A stretch of DNA of 35,962 nucleotides from Bacteroidetes bacterium 4572_112 (GTDB lineage Bacteria; Bacteroidota; Bacteroidia; Bacteroidales; UBA1556). The notes below the pieces were generated by a model. It did not search any database. It was given only the letters and a program-made list of their open reading frames with translations, and had not been told where the DNA came from. The translations under genes were made by a program, and so were the position numbers. Each line of letters begins with the position of its first letter. The stretch's first letter is position 1. This document shows, piece by piece, positions 9,880 to 20,905 of the stretch. The stretch covers positions 1-35,962 of the forward strand of contig NIUZ01000039.1 in assembly GCA_002254285.1 (NCBI GenBank), read 5' to 3'.

Positions 9880-10221
9880 ATGCAATACACAAATAAACAC
9901 GTTAGAAGACAGAATAGATTGTTAAATAAAGAAGCGGCAGTGACACTATTAGATACTGCTTTTTGTGTGGTTGGCAAAACAAATGTTATTTCTAATCAAT
10001 TTACCACAGAGTATCAATCGGTAATCCTTGATTGTGAGGCAAGTATTAAAATCGAAACTGATGAAAAAGTAAAAGCTTTAAGGCTATTAATTAAAAAATA
10101 CTCGCCAAACGATATTGAATTAGGCGATGAGTATATTAAGAAATCCTTTGAACATACAGGCGTGATAAAGCTTAGTGTTAAAGATTGGTCGGGTAAAAGC
10201 AAAGCCACTAAAAACAGCTAA
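9880..10221 (+). pseudogene. Pyridoxamine 5'-phosphate oxidase-like (FMN-binding) family protein with apparent internal in-frame deletion
   Basis: N-terminal VRRQNRLLNKEAAVTLLDTA is joined directly to the family's C-terminal part FCVVGKTNVISNQFTTEYQSV...ALRLLIKKYSP...EYIKKSFEHTGVIKLSVKDWSGK; the central FMN-binding part is absent. Confidence 0.6.
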
Positions 10222-10278
10222 TAATTGCTAATCAAAAAAACATACTTTTGCACTAATAAATTTTTCAAATAGCATATT

Positions 10279-10890
10279 ATGGATCAAATACAGTCAATAT
10301 TACTAAAACGTTGTGTGGTGGAGTTCTCAAAACTGCCAGGTATTGGTAAAAAAACTGCCTTGCGATTAGCTATTCACCTACTTAAGCAAAAGCCTGATTA
10401 TGCTGTTTCTTTGGGGAATTCTATTATTGACTTGCGCCAGAATATTAATTTCTGCAAAAAATGCCATAATATTTCTGAAGGTGATTTCTGCGAAATTTGT
10501 AATGGAGTGAAAAGAAATCATTCGCAAATATGTGTGGTAGAAAACATTCAGGATGTGCTTTCTGTTGAAAATACCATGCAGTTTAATGGAACCTATCATA
10601 TCCTTAATGGTGTAATTTCGCCAATGGATGGCGTGTCTCCTTCTGACCTCAATATTGAAAGCTTAATCAATAGAGTGGAAGATGATGATATTGATGAAAT
10701 AATATTAGCATTGCCAACTACAATTGAAGGCGATACTACAAGCTTTTTTCTGTATAAAAAACTTGCTTCCTCAGTAAGCTCATTTACATCAATTGCACGT
10801 GGTGTTTCTGTGGGTGACGAATTAGAATATATTGATGAGCTAACCCTTGGCCGCTCTATTCTGAACAGGGTTCCTTATGCAGGTAAATAA
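10279..10890 (+). CDS. recR: Recombination mediator protein RecR
   Basis: FSKLPGIGKKTALRLA; zinc finger CKKCHNISEGDFCEIC; Toprim ICVVENIQD; LPTTIEGDTTSFFLYKKL. Confidence 0.93.
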   Translation: MDQIQSILLKRCVVEFSKLPGIGKKTALRLAIHLLKQKPDYAVSLGNSIIDLRQNINFCKKCHNISEGDFCEICNGVKRNHSQICVVENIQDVLSVENTMQFNGTYHILNGVISPMDGVSPSDLNIESLINRVEDDDIDEIILALPTTIEGDTTSFFLYKKLASSVSSFTSIARGVSVGDELEYIDELTLGRSILNRVPYAGK

Positions 10891-11114
10891 AAGCTTGTTG
10901 TCGGCAGAAAATTATAAGATTTTCAGGTGTTATTATATGCTAAAATATTGAATAAAATTAGTGTTAATAAATGTGAAAATCAAAATATTCACTCTTTAGT
11001 ACTCATAATCAAATAGATATATACTTGTTTTAAAATTGAATTTTTACTGATATTCGTCACCATTTCTGTTGAAAAAATAGCTATTTTTACGCCTTATAAT
11101 ACATTAAGATATTT

Positions 11115-11807
11115 ATGGCAATATTATCACATATAAGTAATTGTGAAGACGGTAATGACACAGGAAATTGTTTTAAAGTGCTTACTGAAGAGGAGCAAAC
11201 CCTACTTGAAAACAACCTAACCGAAATCCAATTTACTAAAGGAGAAACCATTGTAAAACAAGGTACAAAGGCGTCTGATATTCTTTACTTAAAAGAGGGT
11301 TTGGTGAAGATAGGTATTAGTAGTGGGGAGAATAATCTAATTATTTGTGTTAAGACTAAGAACCATTTTATTGGTACTGAAAATATATACGGATACGACT
11401 ATCATCCTTACACTGTTACAGCTCTTGAGGATTCAATGATTTGTTTTATTGATATAAGTGCAATCCGACAATTATTAAAGCAGAATAACACCTTTAATTC
11501 AGAAATGTATAAGGTTATCACAAGTAATTCACTAATTACTTATGATAGATTTTTCTCTTTAACTCAGAAGCAACTTCATGGTAGGTTTGCTGATATATTA
11601 CTTTGCTTAAGTAAGAATGTGTTTAAAGCTCAGAAATTTGATCTTCCTTTAAGCCGTAAGGACTTAGCTGCTCTTACAGGTATGGCACCAGAGAGTGTTA
11701 TTAGGATTATTAAAGATTTCAAAACTGATAAAATTATTGCAACCAAAGGAAAACGAATAGAAATACTAAATCAACTTTTATTAGAGAAGATTAGTACTGT
11801 AGGTTAA
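11115..11807 (+). CDS. Crp/Fnr family transcriptional regulator
   Basis: cNMP-binding-like beta roll (GETIVKQGTKASDILYLKEGLVKI); HTH LSRKDLAALTGMAPESVIRIIKDF. Confidence 0.88.
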   Translation: MAILSHISNCEDGNDTGNCFKVLTEEEQTLLENNLTEIQFTKGETIVKQGTKASDILYLKEGLVKIGISSGENNLIICVKTKNHFIGTENIYGYDYHPYTVTALEDSMICFIDISAIRQLLKQNNTFNSEMYKVITSNSLITYDRFFSLTQKQLHGRFADILLCLSKNVFKAQKFDLPLSRKDLAALTGMAPESVIRIIKDFKTDKIIATKGKRIEILNQLLLEKISTVG

Positions 11808-11832
11808 TTTGGTTTTTAAACGATATATTAAG

Positions 11833-11862
11833 AAGAGGATAATCTGATTATCCTCTTTTTTT
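11833..11862 (+). terminator. Terminator of the Crp/Fnr gene
   Basis: aagaggataatc-t-gattatcctctt plus T run. Confidence 0.8.
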
Positions 11863-11929
11863 GTGCATATAAAAATGGATTTGTTTCTATAGAATACGTA
11901 ATATCAATTTGGTATAAATCCGTAATGCA

Positions 11930-11966
11930 AAAAAAGAGAATGTTTAATTAAAAACATTCTCTTTTT
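11930..11966 (-). terminator. Terminator downstream of floA (potentially bidirectional)
   Basis: aaaaagagaatgttt...aaacattctcttttt. Confidence 0.75.
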
Positions 11967-11995
11967 ATATATTTGAAATAAGCTCTAGAGCTTAT

Positions 11996-13003
11996 TTATT
12001 TTATTTTATTTCCGCCAGACTTAGGCTTGGCAATAGACTCACGCATGCTTGTGTCTGCTTGTATATTCTGGAATTTATAATAATCCATAATTCCCATGTT
12101 TCCATTACGGAATGCTTCTGACATAGCTTTAGGAACTTCGGCTTCAGCTTCAATAACTTTAGCACGGGCCTCTTGAGCCTTAGCTTTCATTTCCTGCTCC
12201 AATGCTACAGCCATAGCTCTACGCTCTTCAGCTTTTGCCTGGGCAATGTTTTTATCAGCCTCAGCTTGATCCATCTGAAGTGCTGCTCCAATATTTTTTC
12301 CTATATCAATATCAGCAATATCAATTGATAAAATCTGGAATGCTGTTCCTGCATCTAATCCTTTTTCAAGAACTAATTTAGAAATTACATCAGGGTTTTC
12401 TAATACTTTCTTATGATTCTCTGACGAACCAATAGAACTAACAACGCCCTCGCCAATACGAGCAAGTACGGTATCCTCACCAGCTCCACCAACTAATTGT
12501 TCGATATTTGCTCTTACTGTTACTCGGGCTTTAGCAATAAGCTGAATTCCATCTTTTGCAACAGCAGTTACAGGAGGAGTGTTAATAACCTTAGGATTTA
12601 CCGACATTTGTACAGCTTCTAATACATCTCTACCAGCAAGGTCAATTGCCGTAGCTATATTGAAAGTAAGATTCATATTAGCCTTGTCAGCAGAAATAAG
12701 TGCGTTTACAACCAACTGAATATTACCACCAGCTAAAAAGTGAGCCTCAAGCTGATCACGAGTGATGTCGATACCTGCTTTCTTAGAGGTAATCATTGCG
12801 TGAACAATGCCTCCTGGAGGAACCTTACGGAAACGCATCATAACTAATTGAAGAAGATTTACAGGAACACCCGATACTGCGGCTTGAAACCATAGATTAA
12901 TAGGTATAATGTAAAAGAAAAGTAATAGAGCAATGATGCCTACCACGAAGAAAACTGCCATGCCAGCCATTGACTGAGCAAGAATTAAAAGTAATGTGTT
13001 CAT
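11996..13003 (-). CDS. floA: Flotillin-like protein FloA
   Basis: [57 protein letters not shown] and [45 protein letters not shown]. Confidence 0.93.
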   Translation of the reverse strand: MNTLLLILAQSMAGMAVFFVVGIIALLLFFYIIPINLWFQAAVSGVPVNLLQLVMMRFRKVPPGGIVHAMITSKKAGIDITRDQLEAHFLAGGNIQLVVNALISADKANMNLTFNIATAIDLAGRDVLEAVQMSVNPKVINTPPVTAVAKDGIQLIAKARVTVRANIEQLVGGAGEDTVLARIGEGVVSSIGSSENHKKVLENPDVISKLVLEKGLDAGTAFQILSIDIADIDIGKNIGAALQMDQAEADKNIAQAKAEERRAMAVALEQEMKAKAQEARAKVIEAEAEVPKAMSEAFRNGNMGIMDYYKFQNIQADTSMRESIAKPKSGGNKIK

Positions 13004-13004
13004 A

Positions 13005-13472
13005 TTATTTGATTAATGGTTTTACAATGATTTCGTTTCTATCGGTGCTAATAATCTCTATCTCTGTTTTGGGATCAAGGAATCCAGTATCTGATTTTCC
13101 TTCCAAAGTTTTATTCCCTATTCTAATAGTTCCCAGTGGAGTCAATCGAGAAATAGTTATTCCTGTATCTCCAATGTTAATAGTCTCTCTATAATCCTCT
13201 TTTACTGAAGAATCAATACTGTTTTTTAACTCGACTCTACGCCACGATTTCTGCTTTATAATAGTGAATAAAGCGATGGTTAGAATGCTGAAAATTAGAA
13301 ATGTATTTATATGAGCTTCAATAGCATAACCTTCGCTATAGGGTAAGTATATTGCGTAAATCAGCAATAAGCCACCTAAGATGCCAAGTATGCCACCAGG
13401 TACAAATAGTACCTCTGCAATAATAAATGCTAATGCTATTACTACAAGCCCAATTATTAGAATCCAAAACAT
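13005..13472 (-). CDS. NfeD family protein
   Basis: TM segments, then C-terminal OB-like [44 protein letters not shown]; adjacent to floA. Confidence 0.88.
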   Translation of the reverse strand: MFWILIIGLVVIALAFIIAEVLFVPGGILGILGGLLLIYAIYLPYSEGYAIEAHINTFLIFSILTIALFTIIKQKSWRRVELKNSIDSSVKEDYRETINIGDTGITISRLTPLGTIRIGNKTLEGKSDTGFLDPKTEIEIISTDRNEIIVKPLIK

Positions 13473-13575
13473 ATTTTGTGATATTAATTAAGTGTACTAA
13501 AGTATAAAATATTCTAATATACTTTAAAGGTATTTTATGTATTTTTACTTCATTAATTAAATAATAGATAAATTA

Positions 13576-14601
13576 ATGAATAACCAATACGGGAAAATTG
13601 CAAGGTATGCTAAGTTGCGGTATGCTAGTATATTAATGCTGATAGTTATAAGTATAGGAACTAGTGGTTTTATGATACTTGAAGACTTAGATTTTATTAA
13701 TGCACTATATTTAAGTGTTATTACTATTTCTACTGTTGGTTTTAGCGATGTATTGATTACAACTATTGCTGGTAAAATATTTACAATCATGCTTATAATG
13801 ATTGGTTGGACAGGCTTTGCATATGCAATATCAGTAATTACATCACATTTTGTAGAAGGAGGAATGGGGAATATTATTTATAAATATCGTCACAAAAATT
13901 TATTGAAGAAGATGAAGAATCATACAATTTTAGTTGGATATGGCCGTAATGGTAGTCAGGCAGCTGAGGAATTAGCAAAACGAAATAGTGAGTTTGTGGT
14001 TATTGAAAAATCTCATGAGCTTATTCTTGCAAGTTTGAGCAAAAGGGTAGAGTTTGTAGAAGGTGATGCTACCGAAGATGATATATTATCAGAGGCTGGA
14101 ATAGAGAAAGCAAAATCGATAATTATAACCTTGCCTTTGGATTCTGATAATTTATTTGTGACAATAACAGCTAGGGCACTGAATCCTAAAATTCAGATTA
14201 TAACTCGTGCAGCAAGTGATTCGGCAGAAAAGAAATTATTGATAGCTGGTGCAGACGAGGTAGTTATGCCGGAGTATGTTGGTGGCTCACATATGGCAGC
14301 TATGGTTAGTTCGGTGGATGTTGTACACTTTTTGGATCATATATCGCTAAGCGGTGAAGCAGATACTAACCTTGTGGAGATTGTCTGTGGCGAATTGCCA
14401 AAGGATCTTATTAATAACACAATATTTGAATTGGGAGTACGTACCAAAAGTGGTGCTAATATTGTTGGTTTCAAAACTGCTAATGGAGATATTGTTACCA
14501 ACCCAACTCCAGATACTAAAATACAAGCAGGCTCTAAACTATTTGTACTCGGTAACCCTGAGCAAATAGCTAAAATGAAGAAGATACTTAGGCTATCGTA
14601 A
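13576..14601 (+). CDS. Ion channel with RCK/TrkA_N-TrkA_C domains (putative K+ channel)
   Basis: Pore TISTVGFSDV; Rossmann ILVGYGRNGSQAAEELAKRNSEFVVIEK; GDATEDDIL; TrkA_C tail. Confidence 0.88.
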   Translation: MNNQYGKIARYAKLRYASILMLIVISIGTSGFMILEDLDFINALYLSVITISTVGFSDVLITTIAGKIFTIMLIMIGWTGFAYAISVITSHFVEGGMGNIIYKYRHKNLLKKMKNHTILVGYGRNGSQAAEELAKRNSEFVVIEKSHELILASLSKRVEFVEGDATEDDILSEAGIEKAKSIIITLPLDSDNLFVTITARALNPKIQIITRAASDSAEKKLLIAGADEVVMPEYVGGSHMAAMVSSVDVVHFLDHISLSGEADTNLVEIVCGELPKDLINNTIFELGVRTKSGANIVGFKTANGDIVTNPTPDTKIQAGSKLFVLGNPEQIAKMKKILRLS

Positions 14602-14616
14602 AATACAGGTATTTAA

Positions 14617-14885
14617 TAATTTTTTACCAATCTTTACCACCCTTTACAACTTTTTACCTTTTTCAAAAAGGCTAAAGGCTAAAGGCTAAAGGCTAAAGGC
14701 TAAAGGCTAAAGGTTAAAGGCTAAAGGCTAAAGGTTAAAGGCTAAAGGCTAAAGGCTAAAGGGTAAAAAAGGCTAAAGGCTAAAATTCAAAGTCTAAAGT
14801 ATAGTCCTTACAAACCTTTACTACCCTTTACAACTCTTTACCACTTTTTACAATCCTTTACAACTCTTTACTATTTCTTACCACC
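14617..14885. repeat. Compound satellite: 10-bp (CTTTACCANY) repeats flanking 7-bp (GGCTAAA)n
   Basis: 14 contiguous heptamers at 14670-14767 (variants GGTTAAA, GGGTAAA), two more at 14771-14784; decamer-phased blocks on both sides. Confidence 0.92.
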
Positions 14886-16041
14886 TGCCACTTTGGTTAA
14901 ACCTTTTTATTATAGAATTGGTTTCGCTTTTGATATCGTGCATGAATTGTAATGCGCGTGTTTTTAGCTCTTCATTTCCGTTATGGTTTGCATAAACAAA
15001 CAGAAAAGGGATTATTGTGTTTATCATTATCAAATCAAAAGAGCTACTTCCGAATTTCTTTTTTACATTCTTGGTTTTCTTTCCAAAGACATAATGATCT
15101 TCCCAATATTCGGAGGTTTCTATTTCGAATAAAGCTTGTAATTCCTTAAGCTTATCAATGGCAATTATTTTCGAAAACAGATGTGATGATTTATGTATCA
15201 AAGAAGCAAACTGTGCTATGCGAATGCTGGGAAAATTTACAGGACGCATTCTCATAAATTTCCATTGATATGAGTATACTGATTGTAAATTATGCTTCTT
15301 TTTCAGAAATAAATACTCGTTTTGCAAAGCCGTGGAATATTCATCCTTTAGATTAGGATTTATAAGCGACGACTGACCAAAAAGTATTGCTTCAATCTGA
15401 AAGATATTGTCTTTATATTTTGCTAATGTGCTAAGGGGGGTACTGCTTGCCAACTGCTCAAAAGGGTCAGAGTTTATATTAAATCCAAAATTGCGAGCAA
15501 GTGCTATATAAAATGTTTCTTCCCAATTATTCTTGTTCTTTATAAGTGATGCTTCAATTTGCTCAGTCTTGAATTCGAGGCGTTCGATAAGTAGCCTTTC
15601 GAGCCAAGCGTCTTTTATAAAGCTGTCGACATTGCCTATTTGCTTTGCGCATGGTATCCAATCTCTGGAGCCTTGTAAGTCTTTATATTTGGCATACTGA
15701 CTAAGGTTGAATTTACCTTTTAGTTCCAACACTTCGAGCCTATTTCCTCCTTTGGTAGTAATCTCCTCATCGTGGTCGTATACCACATGCAGTATTACTG
15801 AGTCGTAAGCTGAATCCTTATTATGATTATGTCTATGCCAATCTGATGATTTTATGTGCATTTCCACACTGCCATTCCATTCGGTGCCATCAATAATAAG
15901 TTTTGCGCCTAAGAAATCGGGTCCCGAATTTGTGTTTAATATTCCTGTATTAATAACTTTAATACTCAAACCATCAGCAGTAAAAAGATCGCCTGTGTAA
16001 TTCTTATGTTTCCATATATAATAAAGGAAATCTTCGGTCAT
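14878..16041 (-). CDS. DUF2851 family protein
   Basis: MTEDFLYYIWKHKNYTGDLFTADGLSIKVINTGILNTNSGPDFLGAKLIIDGTEWNGSVEMHIKSSDWHRHNHNKDSAYDSVILHVVYDHD. Confidence 0.85.
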   Translation of the reverse strand: MTEDFLYYIWKHKNYTGDLFTADGLSIKVINTGILNTNSGPDFLGAKLIIDGTEWNGSVEMHIKSSDWHRHNHNKDSAYDSVILHVVYDHDEEITTKGGNRLEVLELKGKFNLSQYAKYKDLQGSRDWIPCAKQIGNVDSFIKDAWLERLLIERLEFKTEQIEASLIKNKNNWEETFYIALARNFGFNINSDPFEQLASSTPLSTLAKYKDNIFQIEAILFGQSSLINPNLKDEYSTALQNEYLFLKKKHNLQSVYSYQWKFMRMRPVNFPSIRIAQFASLIHKSSHLFSKIIAIDKLKELQALFEIETSEYWEDHYVFGKKTKNVKKKFGSSSFDLIMINTIIPFLFVYANHNGNEELKTRALQFMHDIKSETNSIIKRFNQSGRW

Positions 16042-16052
16042 GGATTAGGGTA

Positions 16053-16457
16053 TTAAATATGGATTTGATTATTTCTATGGTCAATAATAATAAGTTGCAG
16101 AATGAATAATACTCCAACGGATATTATGCTATAATAAGTTATGCTGCTAATGCCTATTGATTTGAAACTTAGTGTATTGAAGTAGTCAAAACTAGGAATG
16201 TATTCAGAGAGTGAAATGCTACTACTTTGAGGCATCATTAGCATAGCATAAGAAATAAGTGAGATAATAATTAAAGAAATTATATACCAAGTATTTCTTG
16301 ATATTAATGGTGCTATTTCTGTGGAGGTTTGTTTTTCTACAGAAATTTTGACCATAATATTTGATGTAAAATCAAGGCTAGGGGTTTCAATATTATCATT
16401 ACTGAAAACCTTTTTTGCTATTTTATCTATTCTGCTATCTGTTTTCATATACGTCAA
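16053..16457 (-). CDS. Small membrane protein co-transcribed with the sigma factor (possible anti-sigma/regulatory)
   Basis: Overlaps the 3' end of the sigma gene; two TM segments; no recognised family. Confidence 0.5.
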   Translation of the reverse strand: MTYMKTDSRIDKIAKKVFSNDNIETPSLDFTSNIMVKISVEKQTSTEIAPLISRNTWYIISLIIISLISYAMLMMPQSSSISLSEYIPSFDYFNTLSFKSIGISSITYYSIISVGVLFILQLIIIDHRNNQIHI

Positions 16458-17019
16458 TTATTTCTTTAGGAAGCTGCTTTCTTAATATAATCATAAGCTT
16501 TTGCCTGCTTCTATGAATTTTAACCTTTATGCTATTTGCTTTATGTCCAGTAATGTCAGCAATCTCTTGCATCGACATATCTTCATAATAGTACAAAGTT
16601 AATATAAAAGCTTCTTCCTTATCGAGTTTTTTTATACTTGATTTTATTTGAGAATTGAATTCATTATTTTCTAAAATATCCATAGTTGAATCCATATCAG
16701 CAAATTCGTACTCATCAATATTAATGCTGCTTAGTGAGTCGCTATGTCTCTTTATGCTTTTCAGTTTGTCGAGGCTTGTGTTATAAGCAATACGATATAT
16801 CCACGATGAGAATTTTGCCTCGCCTTTGAATTTTGCCAAGGATTTATAAATTTTCAGAAATGTATCCTGTGCAGCTTCCTCGGCATACTCTTTATCTTTT
16901 ATAATTCTATAGCATAAGGTAAAAACAAGATTCTTATACCTATCAATAAGTATAGAGAATGCGTTATCCTCACCTTTCAGCACCTTATCAATGTAGTATT
17001 GGTCGTTGTTATTGCTCAT
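16435..17019 (-). CDS. ECF RNA polymerase sigma factor
   Basis: Region 2 RYKNLVFTLCYRIIKDKEYAEEAAQDTFLKIYKSLAKFKGEAKFSSWIYRIAYN; region 4 EAFILTLYYYEDMSMQEIADITGHKANSIKVKIHRSRQKL. Confidence 0.92.
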   Translation of the reverse strand: MSNNNDQYYIDKVLKGEDNAFSILIDRYKNLVFTLCYRIIKDKEYAEEAAQDTFLKIYKSLAKFKGEAKFSSWIYRIAYNTSLDKLKSIKRHSDSLSSINIDEYEFADMDSTMDILENNEFNSQIKSSIKKLDKEEAFILTLYYYEDMSMQEIADITGHKANSIKVKIHRSRQKLMIILRKQLPKEIIDVYENR

Positions 17020-17065
17020 CTATAGTATAGACTTTGGTTATCTATGTTTGGTTACAGTTTTTCTT

Positions 17066-17226
17066 AAGGCTAAAGTGGGAAAAGGCTAAAGGCTAAAGTA
17101 AAAAAGGCTAAAGGCTAAAGTAAAAAAGGCTAAAACTCAAAGTATAAAGTGAAAAGTATAGTCCTTACAAAGCTTTACCATTCCTTACAATTCTTTACTA
17201 TTTTTCACCAACCTTTACATTTCAAA
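17066..17226. repeat. Second compound heptamer/decamer repeat island, related to 14617-14885
   Basis: aaaggctaaaggctaaagtaaaa units, then decamer-phased ccttacaaag ctttaccatt ccttacaatt ctttactatt; shared segment tatagtccttacaaa. Confidence 0.85.
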
Positions 17227-17350
17227 GCAAAGGCTGAGGCTGAAGTCCTAATTAATAATTAAACATTAATAATTACAAATGTAACCGATTCAGAAAAAAC
17301 ATCGTCATAAGTCACGAGAGCAAAGTTATAAATTTAATAAACATAATATT

Positions 17351-17701
17351 ATGGGAGATTTTTTTATTGTATTAGTCATTTTCGGTTCAATATTCGGAGT
17401 TTTTTACCTTCATTATAATACCCGCAATAGAGAGCGAATGGCTTTAATAGAGAAAGGTGCTGATGCAGGTATATTTTTTAGTAAAAAAGAAAAGCGCATT
17501 ACTCCAGTATGGAAAGTACTGACATTAAACCTTGCATTATTGCTCATGGGAGTTGGAATAGGGATTGTTTTTGGTGCCACACTTGGTGAATATACTGCTA
17601 TGGGAAGTGAAATTACTATGCCGGGCTCAATATTCTTTTTTGCAGGCACGGGCTTATTAGTTGGTTATTTTATTTCTAGAGATTTTGATAAGGTAAAATA
17701 G
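17351..17701 (+). CDS. DUF6249-like small membrane protein
   Basis: FxYLHYNTRNRERMALIEKGAD...; TM segments. Confidence 0.6.
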   Translation: MGDFFIVLVIFGSIFGVFYLHYNTRNRERMALIEKGADAGIFFSKKEKRITPVWKVLTLNLALLLMGVGIGIVFGATLGEYTAMGSEITMPGSIFFFAGTGLLVGYFISRDFDKVK

Positions 17702-17716
17702 AAATTTAGCTAAAAT

Positions 17717-17757
17717 AAAAAAGCATCTTCAATTTAATTATTGAAGATGCTTTTTTA
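17717..17757. terminator. Bidirectional terminator
   Basis: aaaaaagcatcttcaa-tttaatta-ttgaagatgctttttt. Confidence 0.8.
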
Positions 17758-17784
17758 TTTTTTAATGAAAGATAATTGCAAATA

Positions 17785-19224
17785 TTACTTAGCCAATAGG
17801 TCCTTAATAATGTCACCAGCACCCATACTAGGACGAGTAGCATTAGCGTCATAGATGTTTCCTTGAGGGTCAAAAATCATAAAACGAGGTATTCCGTTTA
17901 CTTTATAAAAGTTTTGGATAGTTTCGTTCTGACCTGCCCATACTTGAACACCTTTTAGCTCTTCGTCTTTTACCATCTGCTGCCAAGGCTGCTGCTCTCT
18001 ATCAACAGATATTGACATAAATACAATATCTTGTCCTTTGAACTCTTCTTCTAAACCTTTTAGTACAGGAATCTCTGCTTTACAAGGGCTACACCAAGTT
18101 GCCCAAATATCGATATATATCCACTTGCCTTTAAATTGCTCAAAAGTAACAGCATTGCCATCCATATCAACTAACTGAATCTCTTTAGCAGGAGCTCCTT
18201 TGTCTAAATGCTTCCATTCAGCTAATTTGTCAGTTATGTTTTGTACTAAAATATCATTTGTACAAGTCTTTGTAAAAGCATCCCAATATAAATCCTTATC
18301 AGTGCTACCACGGTAGTCTACTTGATCGTATACGCTTTTGTAAGCAAGAATACTCTTAATTGTACTATTTTCTATTTTAGAATTAATAATACTCATTTGA
18401 TAGTTTGCGTATGAAACATATTCTTTCTGAATATTCTCATCTTCATAAAAAGCACCATTGTCTGTCCTTAAGTAACTTTGGAGAAATTCAAGGTAAATAG
18501 GAAGAATAACAAGCTCTTCATTATTTAAATCAACCTCAGCAAGGTAAGTGTCAAATTCTGGTGTTAAATTAACTTTATTATCACCTTCTAATTTATGAAT
18601 ATAGTTATAGTAATCAGGGTATATGCGGTGGAGAATAGCCCATTCGTATATAGCTCTAGAGTTCTCTATTTTTATAAAGTATGGGTCGATATTAGCATTG
18701 CCTTTTTGTAAGGCAGCAAGTTCGTCAGCATGCAAAGCACGAGCAGAGTCAAGCGAATTCATGGCAGCTTTTTCTTCTTGTCCCATAAGGCTCATCAATG
18801 ATTGATTAAGCTTGTCAGAAATGTTTTTAGAACGCAATAAGTAGTCATTATATATAGGTGCATTTCCACCAAACTTAATTGTTTGATAAAAACTACCAAC
18901 TCCCTTTGCATTAATTAATAATGAATCACCAGGGCGAGTATATAAAGTGATTTTTGGACGACCACCCACAAAATTTAATTCAAAATATTCAGGCTTATCT
19001 ATATTCGCTTCAAAAATAATATCTCCATTTTCGTTAACCTTAATAGTATCTCCGGCTATTTGAAAAGGGGAGGTGCTTTTAATAACAGCTTGTACTCCTT
19101 CGTATTCTTCAAAACTAATTTTTATAACAGTTTTATTCGACTTTTCGTTATCTGTATTACACGAAAAAAGAAATAATAACATTGCGAAAATGCTTAGCGA
19201 TAATACGCTTTTTGATGTGTTCAT
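17785..19224 (-). CDS. Lipoprotein with TlpA/thioredoxin-like domain (N-terminal DUF4369-like region)
   Basis: Lipobox-like LLFLFSCN; IDIWATWCSPCKAEIPVLKGLEEEFKGQDIVFMSISVD. Confidence 0.88.
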   Translation of the reverse strand: MNTSKSVLSLSIFAMLLFLFSCNTDNEKSNKTVIKISFEEYEGVQAVIKSTSPFQIAGDTIKVNENGDIIFEANIDKPEYFELNFVGGRPKITLYTRPGDSLLINAKGVGSFYQTIKFGGNAPIYNDYLLRSKNISDKLNQSLMSLMGQEEKAAMNSLDSARALHADELAALQKGNANIDPYFIKIENSRAIYEWAILHRIYPDYYNYIHKLEGDNKVNLTPEFDTYLAEVDLNNEELVILPIYLEFLQSYLRTDNGAFYEDENIQKEYVSYANYQMSIINSKIENSTIKSILAYKSVYDQVDYRGSTDKDLYWDAFTKTCTNDILVQNITDKLAEWKHLDKGAPAKEIQLVDMDGNAVTFEQFKGKWIYIDIWATWCSPCKAEIPVLKGLEEEFKGQDIVFMSISVDREQQPWQQMVKDEELKGVQVWAGQNETIQNFYKVNGIPRFMIFDPQGNIYDANATRPSMGAGDIIKDLLAK

Positions 19225-19240
19225 ATTGCTAATAGTTTAG

Positions 19241-19386
19241 TGTGGGTTGGGTATTATAATAAAAAAGGCAATATTAACTAAAATATTGCCTTTTTCTTAT
19301 AAAATTATTGATTTGTGGGTTGGGTATTATAATAAAAAAGGCAATATTAACTAAAATATTGCCTTTTTCTTATAAAATTATTGATT
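19241..19386 (-). repeat. Perfect 73-bp tandem duplication carrying two identical terminator hairpins
   Basis: Two copies (19241-19313, 19314-19386) of tgtgggttgggtattataataaaaaaggcaatattaactaaaatattgcctttttcttataaaattattgatt. Confidence 0.95.
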
Positions 19387-20694
<1,308 letters not shown>

Positions 20695-20871
20695 TTAATA
20701 AAACGTGTTTTATAATCGATATGCAAATATATAAAAAAAGAAGGCTGTTATTTGCGTAACAATACAGGCTCAATGTTACTTTAATGTTAAGCTTTCATAA
20801 ATATCAATTAATCGATTGATTTTTGTTCGCAATGAGTGATTTAATAATTTTCTGAAACTCAATAATTGTTT

Positions 20872-20879
20872 TATCTTTG
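20872..20879 (+). promoter_or_regulatory. -7 element (TATCTTTG) upstream of the PatB gene
   Basis: TAnnTTTG match 27 bp upstream of the start; -33 element weak. Confidence 0.4.
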
Positions 20880-20905
20880 ATTTCTTAATTAAAATACTAA
20901 TAGAA

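Noticed and set aside
11115-11180. Possible FNR-type FeS cysteine cluster in the Crp/Fnr protein (NCEDGNDTGNC)
   Set aside because: Only two N-terminal Cys are visible with non-standard spacing; insufficient to claim an FeS sensor.
14670-14784. CRISPR array
   Set aside because: Heptamers are contiguous with no unique spacers and there are no cas genes nearby.
20803-20820. Palindrome atcaat-taatcg-attgat between eno and the PatB gene
   Set aside because: Short and AT-rich, no link to a known operator; could be chance.
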